NCBI GenBank assembly: GCA_027486795.1
Contig: JAIXOI010000016.1
Span: 1-64,000 of the forward strand
Source: Sphingobacteriales bacterium
Lineage (GTDB): Bacteria > Bacteroidota > Bacteroidia > Chitinophagales > CAIOSU01
Direction of reading: 5' to 3'
Length of the DNA: 64,000 nucleotides
Shown: in pieces, positions 1 to 9,310 of the stretch
How the letters are laid out: each line of letters begins with the position of its first letter
Position numbering within the stretch: the stretch's first letter is position 1
Notes under the pieces: generated by a model
Database searches by the model: none
What the model was told of the DNA's origin: nothing
The model's input: only the letters and a program-made list of their open reading frames with translations
Translations under genes and position numbers: made by a program

Positions 1-50
1 ACGGCCGCACCTATCTTTACAAATGCGTACACCAAGCATGGTACACCAAA

Positions 51-81
51 CAAAAATCCCGATCACCTAAGGCAATCGGGA
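51..81 (-). terminator. Predicted Rho-independent terminator downstream of rarA (minus strand)
   Basis: Arms TCCCGAT (57-63) and ATCGGGA (75-81); read on the minus strand the stem is followed by TTTTTG. Confidence 0.6.
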
Positions 82-234
82 CTCTATTTAATCCGTCAAC
101 TTATTCTAGGACGTTACAGTATTCTGCACTCTTCAAGAGTTTTTTACACAAATGTTTACTGGCGGTTTTGGTTAAGCTATTTAGGTCTAACCCTTGTTAT
201 AGAGGTGCCTTTTAAGGTATTGCCTTACTACGTT

Positions 235-1536
235 TCAATATCCGTACTTATCCTTCCATAGCTTTTTAAGGTGGGCGCGCATTTCATTTTCGCGGGCATT
301 GTTCGCTGGCTCATATAGTTTTTTGCCTTTAAGTTGTTCGGGCATAAATTCTTGGTCGGCAAAGTTGCCATCATAGTCGTGGGCATAACGATAGTCTTTG
401 CCGTAGTTTATATCCTTCATCAACTTGGTAGGGGCATTTCTTATGTGCAATGGCACTGGTTGGTCGCCGCTTTCATGCACCAACTTGCTGGCCTTTTTCC
501 AGGCTAAATAGCTCGCATTGCTTTTTACGGAGCTAGCTAAATATATAGTGGTTTGCGACAGCGCGTGCAAGCACTCCGGGTAGCCAATCATAGTAACGGT
601 TTGAAAACAAGCCGTGGCAAGTAACAATGCATTTGGGTTAGCATTGCCAATATCCTCCGAAGCCAATATCAATAGCCTTCGGGCAATAAACTTAGGGTCT
701 TCGCCGCCCTCAACCATACGGGCTAGGTAGTACAATGCAGCATTGGGGTCGCTGCCGCGCATTGATTTGATAAAAGCCGAAATAATGTCATAGTGCTGCT
801 CGCCGTTTTTATCGTACAGGGCAACTTTCTTTTGCGCATTTTCTTGCACCAGCGCATTGGTAATAACCACTGGGCCCTCGGTAACGTTGCTTACGGTTAT
901 CTCCAACAAATTGAGCAGCTTACGGGCATCGCCACCGCTCAACTGCAGCAGGGCATCGGTTTCTTTTAGCGTTATGTCGCGCGCTTTCAATACCTCATCG
1001 GTAGTAATGGCGTCATTAAGTAGCTTTACAAGGTCGTGGGTTTGCAGGGCTTCAAGCACGTACACTTGGCTTCGCGACAGTAGCGCTGAGTTAACCTCGA
1101 AAGATGGGTTTTCGGTTGTAGCGCCAATCAGGGTTATCTCGCCTTTTTCTACGGCACCCAATAAACTGTCTTGCTGCGATTTATTGAAACGGTGTATTTC
1201 ATCAATAAATACCACGGCATTGCCCGCCTTTTGCGATAGCTCAATCACTTCCCTTATATCTTTTACGCCGGCACTTATGGCCGATAGCGCAAAGAAAGGC
1301 CTATTCATACTTTGGGCCATTATTTGCGCCAAAGTGGTTTTGCCCACGCCCGGCGGACCCCAAAAGATGATGCTATGCAGTTGCTGTTGCTCTATCATGC
1401 GGCGTAGCACTTTGCCAGGGCCAACCAAGTGTTGTTGGCCTACTACCTCATCAAGGGTGCGGGGGCGGAGGCGTTCGGCTAATGGGGCAAAGTTTTTCAT
1501 GGGTGTTTTAGACACAAGGAATTCGTTCTTGGTCAT
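235..1536 (-). CDS. rarA: Replication-associated recombination protein A (AAA ATPase, RarA/MgsA family)
   Basis: Translation has LAERLRPRTLDEVVGQQHLVGPG, Walker A GPPGVGKTT, FIDEIHRFNKSQQD and the MgsA C-terminal region. The real start may be the internal Met of MKNFAPLAERLRP. Confidence 0.95.
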   Translation of the reverse strand: MTKNEFLVSKTPMKNFAPLAERLRPRTLDEVVGQQHLVGPGKVLRRMIEQQQLHSIIFWGPPGVGKTTLAQIMAQSMNRPFFALSAISAGVKDIREVIELSQKAGNAVVFIDEIHRFNKSQQDSLLGAVEKGEITLIGATTENPSFEVNSALLSRSQVYVLEALQTHDLVKLLNDAITTDEVLKARDITLKETDALLQLSGGDARKLLNLLEITVSNVTEGPVVITNALVQENAQKKVALYDKNGEQHYDIISAFIKSMRGSDPNAALYYLARMVEGGEDPKFIARRLLILASEDIGNANPNALLLATACFQTVTMIGYPECLHALSQTTIYLASSVKSNASYLAWKKASKLVHESGDQPVPLHIRNAPTKLMKDINYGKDYRYAHDYDGNFADQEFMPEQLKGKKLYEPANNARENEMRAHLKKLWKDKYGY

Positions 1537-1598
1537 AGTGAACGACTTGTGCGGGTTGTAAAGTTCAATAAAATTTAGGTGGTTTGGTATGCATTTTC

Positions 1599-1904
1599 TT
1601 ATTCAATTGGTTCGGCCCAAAAGGGGATAATTTGGTAAATCCTTTCTTTTTCCGGTACGTAGGGTTTTAAGTAATCGTGCTCAAAGCCCATTACATTAAT
1701 GTATAGCTTATATTGGGTAAAGCCTTCAGGAAATTCCGTATCCTGTTTTATTAGCGTACCGGCCTTTAGTACACTGCCATTGGCTAATAGGTAGTCCTTT
1801 TCCAACTCAACATATCTATAGTCTGATGTAAAGAAGTAGTAAGTGGATATGGTGCTAATAATACCGATGACGATACCTGCACTGAGCGCCAGAAAATATT
1901 TCAT
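1599..1904 (-). CDS. Hypothetical protein with one N-terminal TM/signal segment
   Basis: 101-aa ORF with a hydrophobic N-terminus; no recognised family. Confidence 0.55.
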   Translation of the reverse strand: MKYFLALSAGIVIGIISTISTYYFFTSDYRYVELEKDYLLANGSVLKAGTLIKQDTEFPEGFTQYKLYINVMGFEHDYLKPYVPEKERIYQIIPFWAEPIE

Positions 1905-1963
1905 GCCATTTATTTTGCGGCAAATTCGGCATTTTAAGGCACACTTGAACGTTGGGACTGGTC

Positions 1964-2002
1964 ACAAAAACAGAAGCCCACCTGTTTAAGGCTGGGCTTC
2001 TG
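1964..2002 (-). terminator. Predicted terminator for the alpha/beta hydrolase gene (minus strand)
   Basis: Perfect 10-bp arms CAGAAGCCCA (1971-1980) and TGGGCTTCTG (1993-2002); minus-strand stem is followed by TTTTT. Confidence 0.7.
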
Positions 2003-2091
2003 TTGTAGACGGTAGCTTTCTAGAATGGCTTGGCGTCTGTTTTCCTTTTCCACTTGCAGTGGGAAGGTTGGTATGGTTTTTTACGATTGTA

Positions 2092-3081
2092 TCAGTTAAA
2101 TGTTACACCCTGGGGCATCTTTATATCAGCAGCGTGTATGGCCCTGTAATCATGGATGCTTTCAAGCCATTTTACTATCGATGGCAAAATCAAATCGGGT
2201 ACCTCTGCAATAATGGCGTGGTCTTGCCCTTCGAACAATTCAAAGTGTTTCTTGCACTCCAGCCGGTCGAATATACTTTGGGTCATCTCTACCGAAAATA
2301 TGCTGTCGGCAGTACCTTGAAATACCATTACCGGAACTTCAATTTGGTGCAAAGGCTTAGGCAATGGTGTGCTGGCTAACGATTGCAGCGCCCTAAAGCT
2401 AACATGGTGCAGGGCCAAAGGGTCTTGGTCAACAAAGTTTTTCATGTTGCCGAAGTACTTAATCTTCACCAACTCCAAATCAAGGTAAGCATTGATGGGG
2501 ATTGGCGTATTGGGCATTATACTGCCAAAGTTCATTAATAAGGGTCTTAGGTATTTGCTCAGCCGAGGGAAACGGGTAAGTTTTGCGGCCTCTGGTGCGG
2601 TCAGGTCGGCAAAGTTTTGGCAAACAACTCCCTTCAAGCGAGAATCCTTTGCAGCCATATACAGTGACACTATACCCCCTTGGCTACTACCCATTAGCGA
2701 CACATTGTCGTTGAATTTGTTAATGGCATACGATATGGCACTATGCGTATCGCGCATGAGTTCTTCAACGCTATAATCGCCACGAGCACCTTCGCTGCGA
2801 CCATGACCGCGCGGGTCGAAACCGACTACATTAAAACCGCGTAGGTGCAACTTGTATAAAAACTCTGAATAACACAGGGCATAAATGGCTGTGCCTGGTA
2901 TAAATACTACCGTAGGTGCCGATTTGTGATGCACCAACACATCTACATGAATTTGCAGGCCATCCGATACAAAATAATCGGAAGTAAAATGGTGGTGTAG
3001 TTCAGGAAACCCAAACGCTTCAGCTATGTGCTCAAAATACTCCTCAATGCTATAATAGTGCCTTTCCTTGCTGGCCAACAT
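2092..3081 (-). CDS. Alpha/beta hydrolase
   Basis: Nucleophile elbow GSSQGG, VVGFDPRGHGRSEG, C-terminal GQDHAII. Confidence 0.85.
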   Translation of the reverse strand: MLASKERHYYSIEEYFEHIAEAFGFPELHHHFTSDYFVSDGLQIHVDVLVHHKSAPTVVFIPGTAIYALCYSEFLYKLHLRGFNVVGFDPRGHGRSEGARGDYSVEELMRDTHSAISYAINKFNDNVSLMGSSQGGIVSLYMAAKDSRLKGVVCQNFADLTAPEAAKLTRFPRLSKYLRPLLMNFGSIMPNTPIPINAYLDLELVKIKYFGNMKNFVDQDPLALHHVSFRALQSLASTPLPKPLHQIEVPVMVFQGTADSIFSVEMTQSIFDRLECKKHFELFEGQDHAIIAEVPDLILPSIVKWLESIHDYRAIHAADIKMPQGVTFN

Positions 3082-3342
3082 ATATTGCTACCTTATGGGT
3101 GAAACAGAACCGCTTTTACCTAATCGTTAAAAGGGCTTTAAAGATGGCGGTTTTTGATGGCATCAACAAATGCTAACTTCTTTAATGGAATATAGCTTGC
3201 TTAATAACCTAAAGGGCAGGCTATAATAATAGTTTGTGTGCCCTGGAATTTTTTTTTATTATTTTTTTGGGGCTTGCAATCCGCATCAATACAGGAGGTG
3301 AGTATTTTTAGTGAAAAAAAAGTTTTAGAAAAAATTGAAAGT

Positions 3343-3373
3343 TTTGGAATAATGAAAAAAAGAATTACCTTTG
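3343..3373 (+). promoter_or_regulatory. Predicted Bacteroidetes-type promoter (TTTG-N19-TAnnTTTG) for the phasin-like gene
   Basis: TTTG at 3343-3346, 19 nt spacer, TACCTTTG at 3366-3373, about 100 nt upstream of the ATG at 3474. Confidence 0.55.
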
Positions 3374-3473
3374 TATCATACTTACAGAGAAACGGTAAGT
3401 TGTTGATTAAAAATACTAGCAAAATTTTTGGTTCACGTTCAGCATAAATAAACATTTCAAAGCAATAATTATC

Positions 3474-3794
3474 ATGGAAAATTCATTCAAAAAATTGTTT
3501 TACGCAGGTGTAGGTCTTGCCGCAACTGCTACTGAAAAATTTGAAGAAACCTTGAACGAATTGGTAGCTAAGGGTAAAGTAACTGACTCTGAGGCTAAAA
3601 AATTCTTCGAAGAATTCAACGAAAAAACCGCATCAAAACGCGAAGAGTTTGATGAGAAATTCAAATCATTTGTAGAAAAGTTGGGTTACACTCGCAACAG
3701 TGATGTAGAAGAACTACGTCAGCGTGTTGAAGAGTTGGAAAAAGCCAACAAAGCTGCCAGCAAAAAAACTGTCGCTACTGCTAGCGCTCAATAA
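3474..3794 (+). CDS. Phasin / polyhydroxyalkanoate granule-associated-like coiled-coil protein
   Basis: 106-aa helical, charged protein (LFYAGVGLAATATEKFEETLNELVAKGKVTDSEAKKFFEEF). Confidence 0.7.
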   Translation: MENSFKKLFYAGVGLAATATEKFEETLNELVAKGKVTDSEAKKFFEEFNEKTASKREEFDEKFKSFVEKLGYTRNSDVEELRQRVEELEKANKAASKKTVATASAQ

Positions 3795-3814
3795 CATAGC
3801 GGGTTTCTTTTTTT

Positions 3815-3848
3815 GAAGGGCTGCATCTCGGTGTGGCCCTTCTTTTTT
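3815..3848 (+). terminator. Predicted Rho-independent terminator
   Basis: GAAGGGC...GCCCTTC stem followed by TTTTTT. Confidence 0.75.
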
Positions 3849-3918
3849 GTGTTGTATTTAAGTTTAGATGGGTTAACTTTGGGTCGTTAGTTGCTATTGA
3901 CTTCCGACAAAGTATTAA

Positions 3919-4301
3919 AGCAAAGCTGCAAGCCATCCTGTCGTGTCCCGATTTGTCGGGATGAGGAAAGTCCGGGCGGCACAGGGTATTGCGCCACCTA
4001 ACGGGTGGGGTCTTCTTGCGAAAGGGGATACAGAGAGTGCCACAGAAAATAACCGCCCTGAGCTTGTCGAAGGGTAAGGGTGAAAAAACGGGGCTAAGAA
4101 TCCGTTCGGGCAATGGGTAACCATGGCTTGGGGTAAACCTCGCAAGCCGAAAGACCAAATAGGCCGGCGTTACTAGAGCGTCCCGCTCGATTGCCGGCGG
4201 GTAGGTTGATAGAGGCTGTTGGCAACAACAGTCCCAGATAAATGACAGGATTTCGTTTTAAACGAGAACAGAACCCGGCTTATCGGCTTGCAGCCTTTGC
4301 T
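3919..4301 (+). ncRNA. rnpB: RNase P RNA (bacterial class A)
   Basis: GAGGAAAGTCCGGGC, ACAGAAA, GGGTAAGGGTGAAAA, AGATAAATGACAG and ACAGAACCCGGCTTAT signatures. 5' AGCAAAGCTGCAAGC pairs with 3' GCTTGCAGCCTTTGCT as the P1 helix. Confidence 0.96.
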
Positions 4302-4424
4302 TTTTGTTTGGTTACTAGTAGATAGGTTTATTGGTTGAATGGTGAAAAGGTATGGGATTATAAACCCTTGATATGGTAGGGCATTTTCCCAATAACTAAT
4401 AACTAATAACCAGTTAACTAAACA

Positions 4425-4781
4425 CTACCCTTCAAACTCCAGCCGTTGTTTCTTGCTTAGGCTTGCCACTATCAAATCATAAGAGTGGTCAATCAATTCT
4501 TTTACCAACTTTTCGGGTAGGTTGCCGGTGCCTATAATTACAGTGTTCCAGTGCTGTTTGTTCATGTGGTAGCCGGGTATTATCTCGTCGTATTCATCGC
4601 GAAGTTCTTCAGCTTTTTCTGGGTCGCATTTTAAGTTTACTTGAAAAGGGTCGCTATTCATGCTAGCCAAGGCAAACATTTTTCCCGCTACCTTGAACAC
4701 CAATACCGTTTCGCCGAAAGGCATGCCTTCGGTAACTGCCTTTTTAGCCAAGCAATAATCACGGAAAGTTTCAATGTGCAT
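4425..4781 (-). CDS. MmcQ/YjbR family protein
   Basis: 118 aa; FRDYCLAKKAVTEGMPFGETVLVFKVAGKMFAL and HMNKQHWNTV are typical of the family. Confidence 0.9.
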   Translation of the reverse strand: MHIETFRDYCLAKKAVTEGMPFGETVLVFKVAGKMFALASMNSDPFQVNLKCDPEKAEELRDEYDEIIPGYHMNKQHWNTVIIGTGNLPEKLVKELIDHSYDLIVASLSKKQRLEFEG

Positions 4782-4794
4782 GACGAAGAATGGA

Positions 4795-5070
4795 TTATTT
4801 ATTTCTTGAGGTGTGAAAGATGCTCAATATCCTTAGTTGGGTATCAGTCACTTCATAATAAATTAGGAAGGGAAACCTTGGGACCGCATATTCCCTTAAA
4901 TTTTTGTATTTATTTGGAAATGCAAAGGGGTATGATAACAAAAGTCCTAATGACTCATCGATTTCTATCAAAAAATCCTCACCCAAACCAACTTGCTGTG
5001 CCTCATAATAATCATAGGCTGTTTGCAAATCTTTTTTTGCTTTTGGGTCAAAACCTATACTCCGCTTCAT
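4795..5070 (-). CDS. Type II toxin-antitoxin system RelE/ParE family toxin
   Basis: 91 aa with ParE-like A..DL..AYDYYE, AVPRFPFLIYYEV and ILSIFHTSRNK; overlaps the preceding antitoxin gene by 4 bp. Confidence 0.85.
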   Translation of the reverse strand: MKRSIGFDPKAKKDLQTAYDYYEAQQVGLGEDFLIEIDESLGLLLSYPFAFPNKYKNLREYAVPRFPFLIYYEVTDTQLRILSIFHTSRNK

Positions 5071-5318
5071 TTTTTTGAAGCCTTAATTCTGTTTTTCACC
5101 GTTTCCCAAGGTATGGTTGGCTCATTTGCCAACAACCTTCTGTCCAATTCTTCTTTTTGCCAATCGGTTAGTTCGTAAGGTTTTTCATGCTGGCACTTGT
5201 AAGCATTAGCGGTAAAGTGCAATATTTGCAAAAGTTGTTCATCTCCCGAATCAATACTTTCTTGCAGGGCTTTCTTGATTTCTGCTATTTTCATGGCAAC
5301 GGTTTTAAGCAATAACAA
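5067..5318 (-). CDS. Putative antitoxin (addiction module protein)
   Basis: Small ORF immediately upstream of the ParE-like toxin; C-terminus ELTDWQKEELDRRLLANEPTIPWETVKNRIKASKK is addiction-module-like. Start is likely the ATG at 5294 (MKIAEIKKAL). Confidence 0.75.
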   Translation of the reverse strand: MLLLKTVAMKIAEIKKALQESIDSGDEQLLQILHFTANAYKCQHEKPYELTDWQKEELDRRLLANEPTIPWETVKNRIKASKK

Positions 5319-5464
5319 CTAACTAGGAACCGAAATTCCAAGGATATTAAAATTACAGGTTTAAGTTTGGTTTTCAAAAAGTGGACACCTGCGAGAAAGA
5401 ATCAAGTGTTCGGTGGTACATCAGTGTAAAAAGTGAATCAAGTACTTATTACTTTGTACATCCA

Positions 5465-6820
5465 TCAATTTTCCGGATTCAACTTAGCCTTGCGCTTTGG
5501 CAACTGGTAGTGTATAGCTACGCTAGCACCTAAGGTAAAGTTGTACATGCGGGCCTCTTCTTTTTCGTAACCTTTAAACAATTGGGTATCAGCAAATATG
5601 GCCGTGCGGGTACCAAAGGTTACGAACATGTTTTGATATAGATAAAGGTCGTATTCCAACCCAACAATAACGCCCAGCTCGTTTAGAGTAACCATTTGGC
5701 TTATGTTCTCCAATCGGTCGGTGTTTAAATTCATTTCCGACGATTTTAAGTGGCTATATGCTAAACCACCAATTACATTAAGCGATACTGGTTGTTTTGT
5801 TAAACCACTCATACGAGCAAATTTGTACTTAAATAGCACAGGTACTTGTGTGTAATTTAGGTTTATACTGCCGCTTACCGGTATTTTGCCGTATAAGTTA
5901 TCGCTAAAGCGCTGTCCTTGAGTTGAGCTCACAATCCAACCTAGCTCTAAAGCCATGCGGTGGTTAAAATGGTAGCCTACTTTTATGCCATATTGCCGCC
6001 CCGCTTGCATATTGTATTTAGCATCGTTGGCCAGCAATGGATAAAAAACCGAATTTTTTTGGAACATTCTAGTCCCCGTGAAGGCATATTCTGCTCCAAC
6101 ATAAAGGCCTTTAATGTTTCCTAGAGTGCTAATAGGTTTTGCATTCGAGATAATATCATCATTTTCATAGTCTCCCTTACTTAATTGGGGTTTTAGGGTT
6201 GACGGTGCTATAGTTAAGCTGTTTAGCAGTTCATTTTTAGCAGTAAAGGCTATAAAAAGCGGGTTTGCAGGGGCGTGAAGCTCTAAGTCAACTAAGCTGT
6301 TTTGTTGTGCTTTATTAATCCTATTTTTTCCTTCTTTGTTCGTTCTTTTTATGTCAGCATACATTTTACTAGATGCATTTACACCTATGTATGGGGTAAA
6401 ATACCGATTGCGACCGTAATTTGATACCGTAACCAAGGGTTCGTTATCGTCAAAAGTGTAGTCAATAGGATAATTTATGCGCTGATAGTGGCTGTAGCTG
6501 AAACCTGCAATTTGGCTAGGGTGCTCGCCGGCAAGCAGGTAAGTACCCTCATAGCTGCGGTTGGCCTCAGCCTTTTTGCTGGCATAATACTCTTCAATAT
6601 CGAACGAGGTGATGAGATTGAAGCTGCCAAAGAATATAAGCACTGCTATAGCGGCATAGTACCAGTGGTTGTATTTTCTGCGCTCAATTTGTACATCTAA
6701 GTCGGCATCCAATTTATCCCACAAGCCAGCTGGGGGAGTAACCTCCATATTACGGAGATTGTCCCTGAAAGCTTTATCAAAATTGAAATTATTCTCGTCT
6801 GTTGGTTTAATAGGGCGCAT
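5465..6820 (-). CDS. Outer-membrane beta-barrel (PorT-like) protein with an N-terminal cytoplasmic segment and one TM
   Basis: N-terminus DKAFRDNLRNMEVTPPAGLWDKLDADLD, a TM, and a C-terminal barrel-like region (GLYVGAEYAFTGTR...VGLEYDLYLYQNMFVTFG). Confidence 0.65.
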   Translation of the reverse strand: MRPIKPTDENNFNFDKAFRDNLRNMEVTPPAGLWDKLDADLDVQIERRKYNHWYYAAIAVLIFFGSFNLITSFDIEEYYASKKAEANRSYEGTYLLAGEHPSQIAGFSYSHYQRINYPIDYTFDDNEPLVTVSNYGRNRYFTPYIGVNASSKMYADIKRTNKEGKNRINKAQQNSLVDLELHAPANPLFIAFTAKNELLNSLTIAPSTLKPQLSKGDYENDDIISNAKPISTLGNIKGLYVGAEYAFTGTRMFQKNSVFYPLLANDAKYNMQAGRQYGIKVGYHFNHRMALELGWIVSSTQGQRFSDNLYGKIPVSGSINLNYTQVPVLFKYKFARMSGLTKQPVSLNVIGGLAYSHLKSSEMNLNTDRLENISQMVTLNELGVIVGLEYDLYLYQNMFVTFGTRTAIFADTQLFKGYEKEEARMYNFTLGASVAIHYQLPKRKAKLNPEN

Positions 6821-7027
6821 ACACGGTATTAAAAATAGCTTTTTTCTTCAAAAAGCCAACAAACTGGGCATTTGAATTGCCCAATTAGTGTGTATTAGAC
6901 TGTTTAAAGAGGATGTAGGTTGCACGAGAACTGAAATGAGCAAGATGAAATAGGGAATAAGTAACATAAACCAATGCAGAAAACAAGAGTACGGTTTCAA
7001 ATTTCAAATCCCATGCTTCGCATTTAC

Positions 7028-7813
7028 TTATAGTCCCTGCCCTTGTACTAGTAGTTCTACAATATCGAACACTTTTACCTTGCCTGGGGCTTTTTCGGTA
7101 GTGCCATCGGATAGCATGGTCATACAGAATGGGCAGCCAGCAGCAACAATTTCGGCACCAGTTTCAATGGCCTGCTCTGCGCGCTTTTGGTTTACCCGTT
7201 GCGTACCATGTTCCTCTTCCTTAAACATTTGGGCACCACCTGCACCGCAGCATAAGCCACGACTTTTGGCAGCCTTCATTTCTACCAAATCCGCATCTAA
7301 TGCTTCTAAAATGGCACGTGGGGCTTCGTAAACCTCATTGGCGCGACCTAGGTAACAGCTATCGTGAAAAGTGATTTTTTTACCTTTAAAGGCGCCACCA
7401 CCTTGCACTACCAGTTTACCTTCGTTTATCATTTCTTGCAAAAACTGGGTGTGGTGCATTACCTCATAAGCACCACCTAGGTTAGGGTACTCGTTTTTGA
7501 GAATATTGAAACAGTGCGGACAAGTGGTTACAATTTTTCGCACTTGGTAGGCATTCAATATCTCAATATTCTGCAAAGCTGCCATTTGAAAAACGAACTC
7601 GTTTCCTGCACGTTTGGCGGGGTCGCCAGTGCAAGCTTCTTCTTTTCCCAAAATGGCAAAGTCGGTTTTTAGATGGTTCAGTATTTTAACAAAAGCGCTG
7701 GTAATTTTTATTGCACGCTGGTCGATACTACCCGCACAACCAACCCAAAACAATACTTCAGGGGTGCGTCCTTCGGCGGCCAATTCGGCCATGGTAGGTA
7801 CTTTCAATTCCAT
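7028..7813 (-). CDS. (Fe-S)-binding protein with two CCG domains (HdrB/GlpC-like)
   Basis: VGCAGSIDQRA, VTTCPHCFNILKNEYP, HDSCYLGRANEVYEAPR, LCCGAGGAQMF. Confidence 0.9.
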   Translation of the reverse strand: MELKVPTMAELAAEGRTPEVLFWVGCAGSIDQRAIKITSAFVKILNHLKTDFAILGKEEACTGDPAKRAGNEFVFQMAALQNIEILNAYQVRKIVTTCPHCFNILKNEYPNLGGAYEVMHHTQFLQEMINEGKLVVQGGGAFKGKKITFHDSCYLGRANEVYEAPRAILEALDADLVEMKAAKSRGLCCGAGGAQMFKEEEHGTQRVNQKRAEQAIETGAEIVAAGCPFCMTMLSDGTTEKAPGKVKVFDIVELLVQGQGL

Positions 7814-7837
7814 ATACTATTCCTTACTTTGTTAGTA

Positions 7838-9196
7838 TTATTTTAAATCACTTACCCACTTCTCGCGGTCTTGTTGCGAAAACTGCCATGGGGCGGCATT
7901 GTTCTCAATGTTGCTGAACATGAGGTTCCACTCTTCTGGCGAGTTTGAGTCCTCCATAATCAAGGCACGACGAAGTTGGACAATTATATCAAGCGGATCG
8001 ATATTAATGGGGCACTCTTGCACGCAAGCTTGGCAAGTGGTGCAGGCGCGCAATTCTTCAACGCTTATAAAGTCGCCAAGCAATTGTTTGTTATCAATAA
8101 AATCAGGACCGTGTAAGTCAATGTTCTTACCCACCTCTGTTAGTCGGTCGCGGGTGTCCATCATTATCTTACGCGGCGAAAGTAGTTTTCCGGTTTGGTT
8201 GGCAGGGCATGCTGCGGTGCACCGTCCACACTCGGTACAAGAGTATGCATCCAGCAAGTTTTTCCAGCTAAGATCTTGTACATCTTTAGCGCCAAATTTT
8301 GGTGGAGCAACGGCCTCAGCGCCTTCAGATGGAGCTGCGTAAGGGTCGGCGTTAGGATCCATCATGGCCTTTATCTCCTTGGTTATGGCAGGCATGTTAA
8401 ATATCTCTCCACGAGGCTTCAGGCGCGAAAAATACGTGTTTGGGAAAGCCAGCATAATGTGCAAGTGCTTGGAATAAGGCAAATACACAATAAAGCCCAA
8501 CACGCCCAGAATGTGTCCCCACCAGCCAAAACGCTCCATAACCTTCAAAAGGTCAATATTAAGTCCTGAAAGTGCAGGACCTACAATGTTGCCCGAAATA
8601 AGAAAGCCATAAGGCGATGAGCCGTTAATTTGTATTTCTCTTGCTACATCGGCACCGTTCATCATAAAAATGCAGGCCACGAGCCATATTTCGGCAATCA
8701 AAATAATGTTGGCATCTAGTTTAGGCCATCCGTTCATCTCGCTTTTAACAAAGCGTGGTACTTTAAGCAGATTGCGGCGCGCCAAAAACACGAAGGTGGC
8801 TATTAATGCCAATAAGGATAGTACCTCGATAAAACTAATGGTGAAGTTGTATATGCCAGTGAGGAAACCAGAATCTAGCGTTTCGCTAAACAAATGAAAC
8901 AACAAGCGATGTTGCCCTGTAAACCCATCTATAAATATTTCCAATAGCTCAATTTGGGTAACTAAAAAAGCTAAGTAAATAAACAAGTGCATGATGGCTG
9001 GTAATGTAATACGGAACATCTTTTTCTGCCCAAGAGCAATCAAAAGCATATTTTTAAGGCGCTTGTCAGGTTGGTCGGTCAGGTCTTCTTTCTGACCCAA
9101 ATTAATGTTGCGGTATATTTCCTTCCCCTTCTTAAAAACGAAGGCAAAGGCCGCAATAGTGACAATAGCAAATACAATTGGTTGGATGAAAGCCAT
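7838..9196 (-). CDS. Membrane 4Fe-4S oxidoreductase (HdrC-like / nitrate reductase gamma-like fusion)
   Basis: Several N-terminal TM segments, then CTECGRCTAACP and CTTCQACVQECP; 24 bp upstream of the CCG-domain gene. Confidence 0.87.
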   Translation of the reverse strand: MAFIQPIVFAIVTIAAFAFVFKKGKEIYRNINLGQKEDLTDQPDKRLKNMLLIALGQKKMFRITLPAIMHLFIYLAFLVTQIELLEIFIDGFTGQHRLLFHLFSETLDSGFLTGIYNFTISFIEVLSLLALIATFVFLARRNLLKVPRFVKSEMNGWPKLDANIILIAEIWLVACIFMMNGADVAREIQINGSSPYGFLISGNIVGPALSGLNIDLLKVMERFGWWGHILGVLGFIVYLPYSKHLHIMLAFPNTYFSRLKPRGEIFNMPAITKEIKAMMDPNADPYAAPSEGAEAVAPPKFGAKDVQDLSWKNLLDAYSCTECGRCTAACPANQTGKLLSPRKIMMDTRDRLTEVGKNIDLHGPDFIDNKQLLGDFISVEELRACTTCQACVQECPINIDPLDIIVQLRRALIMEDSNSPEEWNLMFSNIENNAAPWQFSQQDREKWVSDLK

Positions 9197-9310
9197 AAAC
9201 GTCCTGAAATTTCTACAAAACTAAGTCAGAGTATTAATACTTTAAACGCTGTAAATGTTTAAAAACCCGAGCAAGATAGTTAATTTTAGTGTAGCTTAAA
9301 ACAAGTAGGC

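Noticed and set aside
857-1561. 234-aa plus-strand ORF opposite rarA
   Set aside because: Shadow ORF on the opposite strand of a clear RarA gene, with no recognisable domain.
3238-3447. 69-aa ORF upstream of the phasin-like gene
   Set aside because: Low-complexity A/T-rich sequence overlapping the predicted promoter; no domain and no plausible ribosome-binding context.
3781-4158. ORFs 3781..4158 (-) and 3915..4145 (-)
   Set aside because: They lie antisense across RNase P RNA and show no protein family features; the strong rnpB signatures explain this segment.
4253-4270. TTCGTTTTAAACGAGAA in rnpB resembling the palindrome CTCGTTTAAAACGAG at about 53108
   Set aside because: It sits where the RNase P P18 hairpin is expected and the shared part is short and AT-rich, so common origin is not supported.
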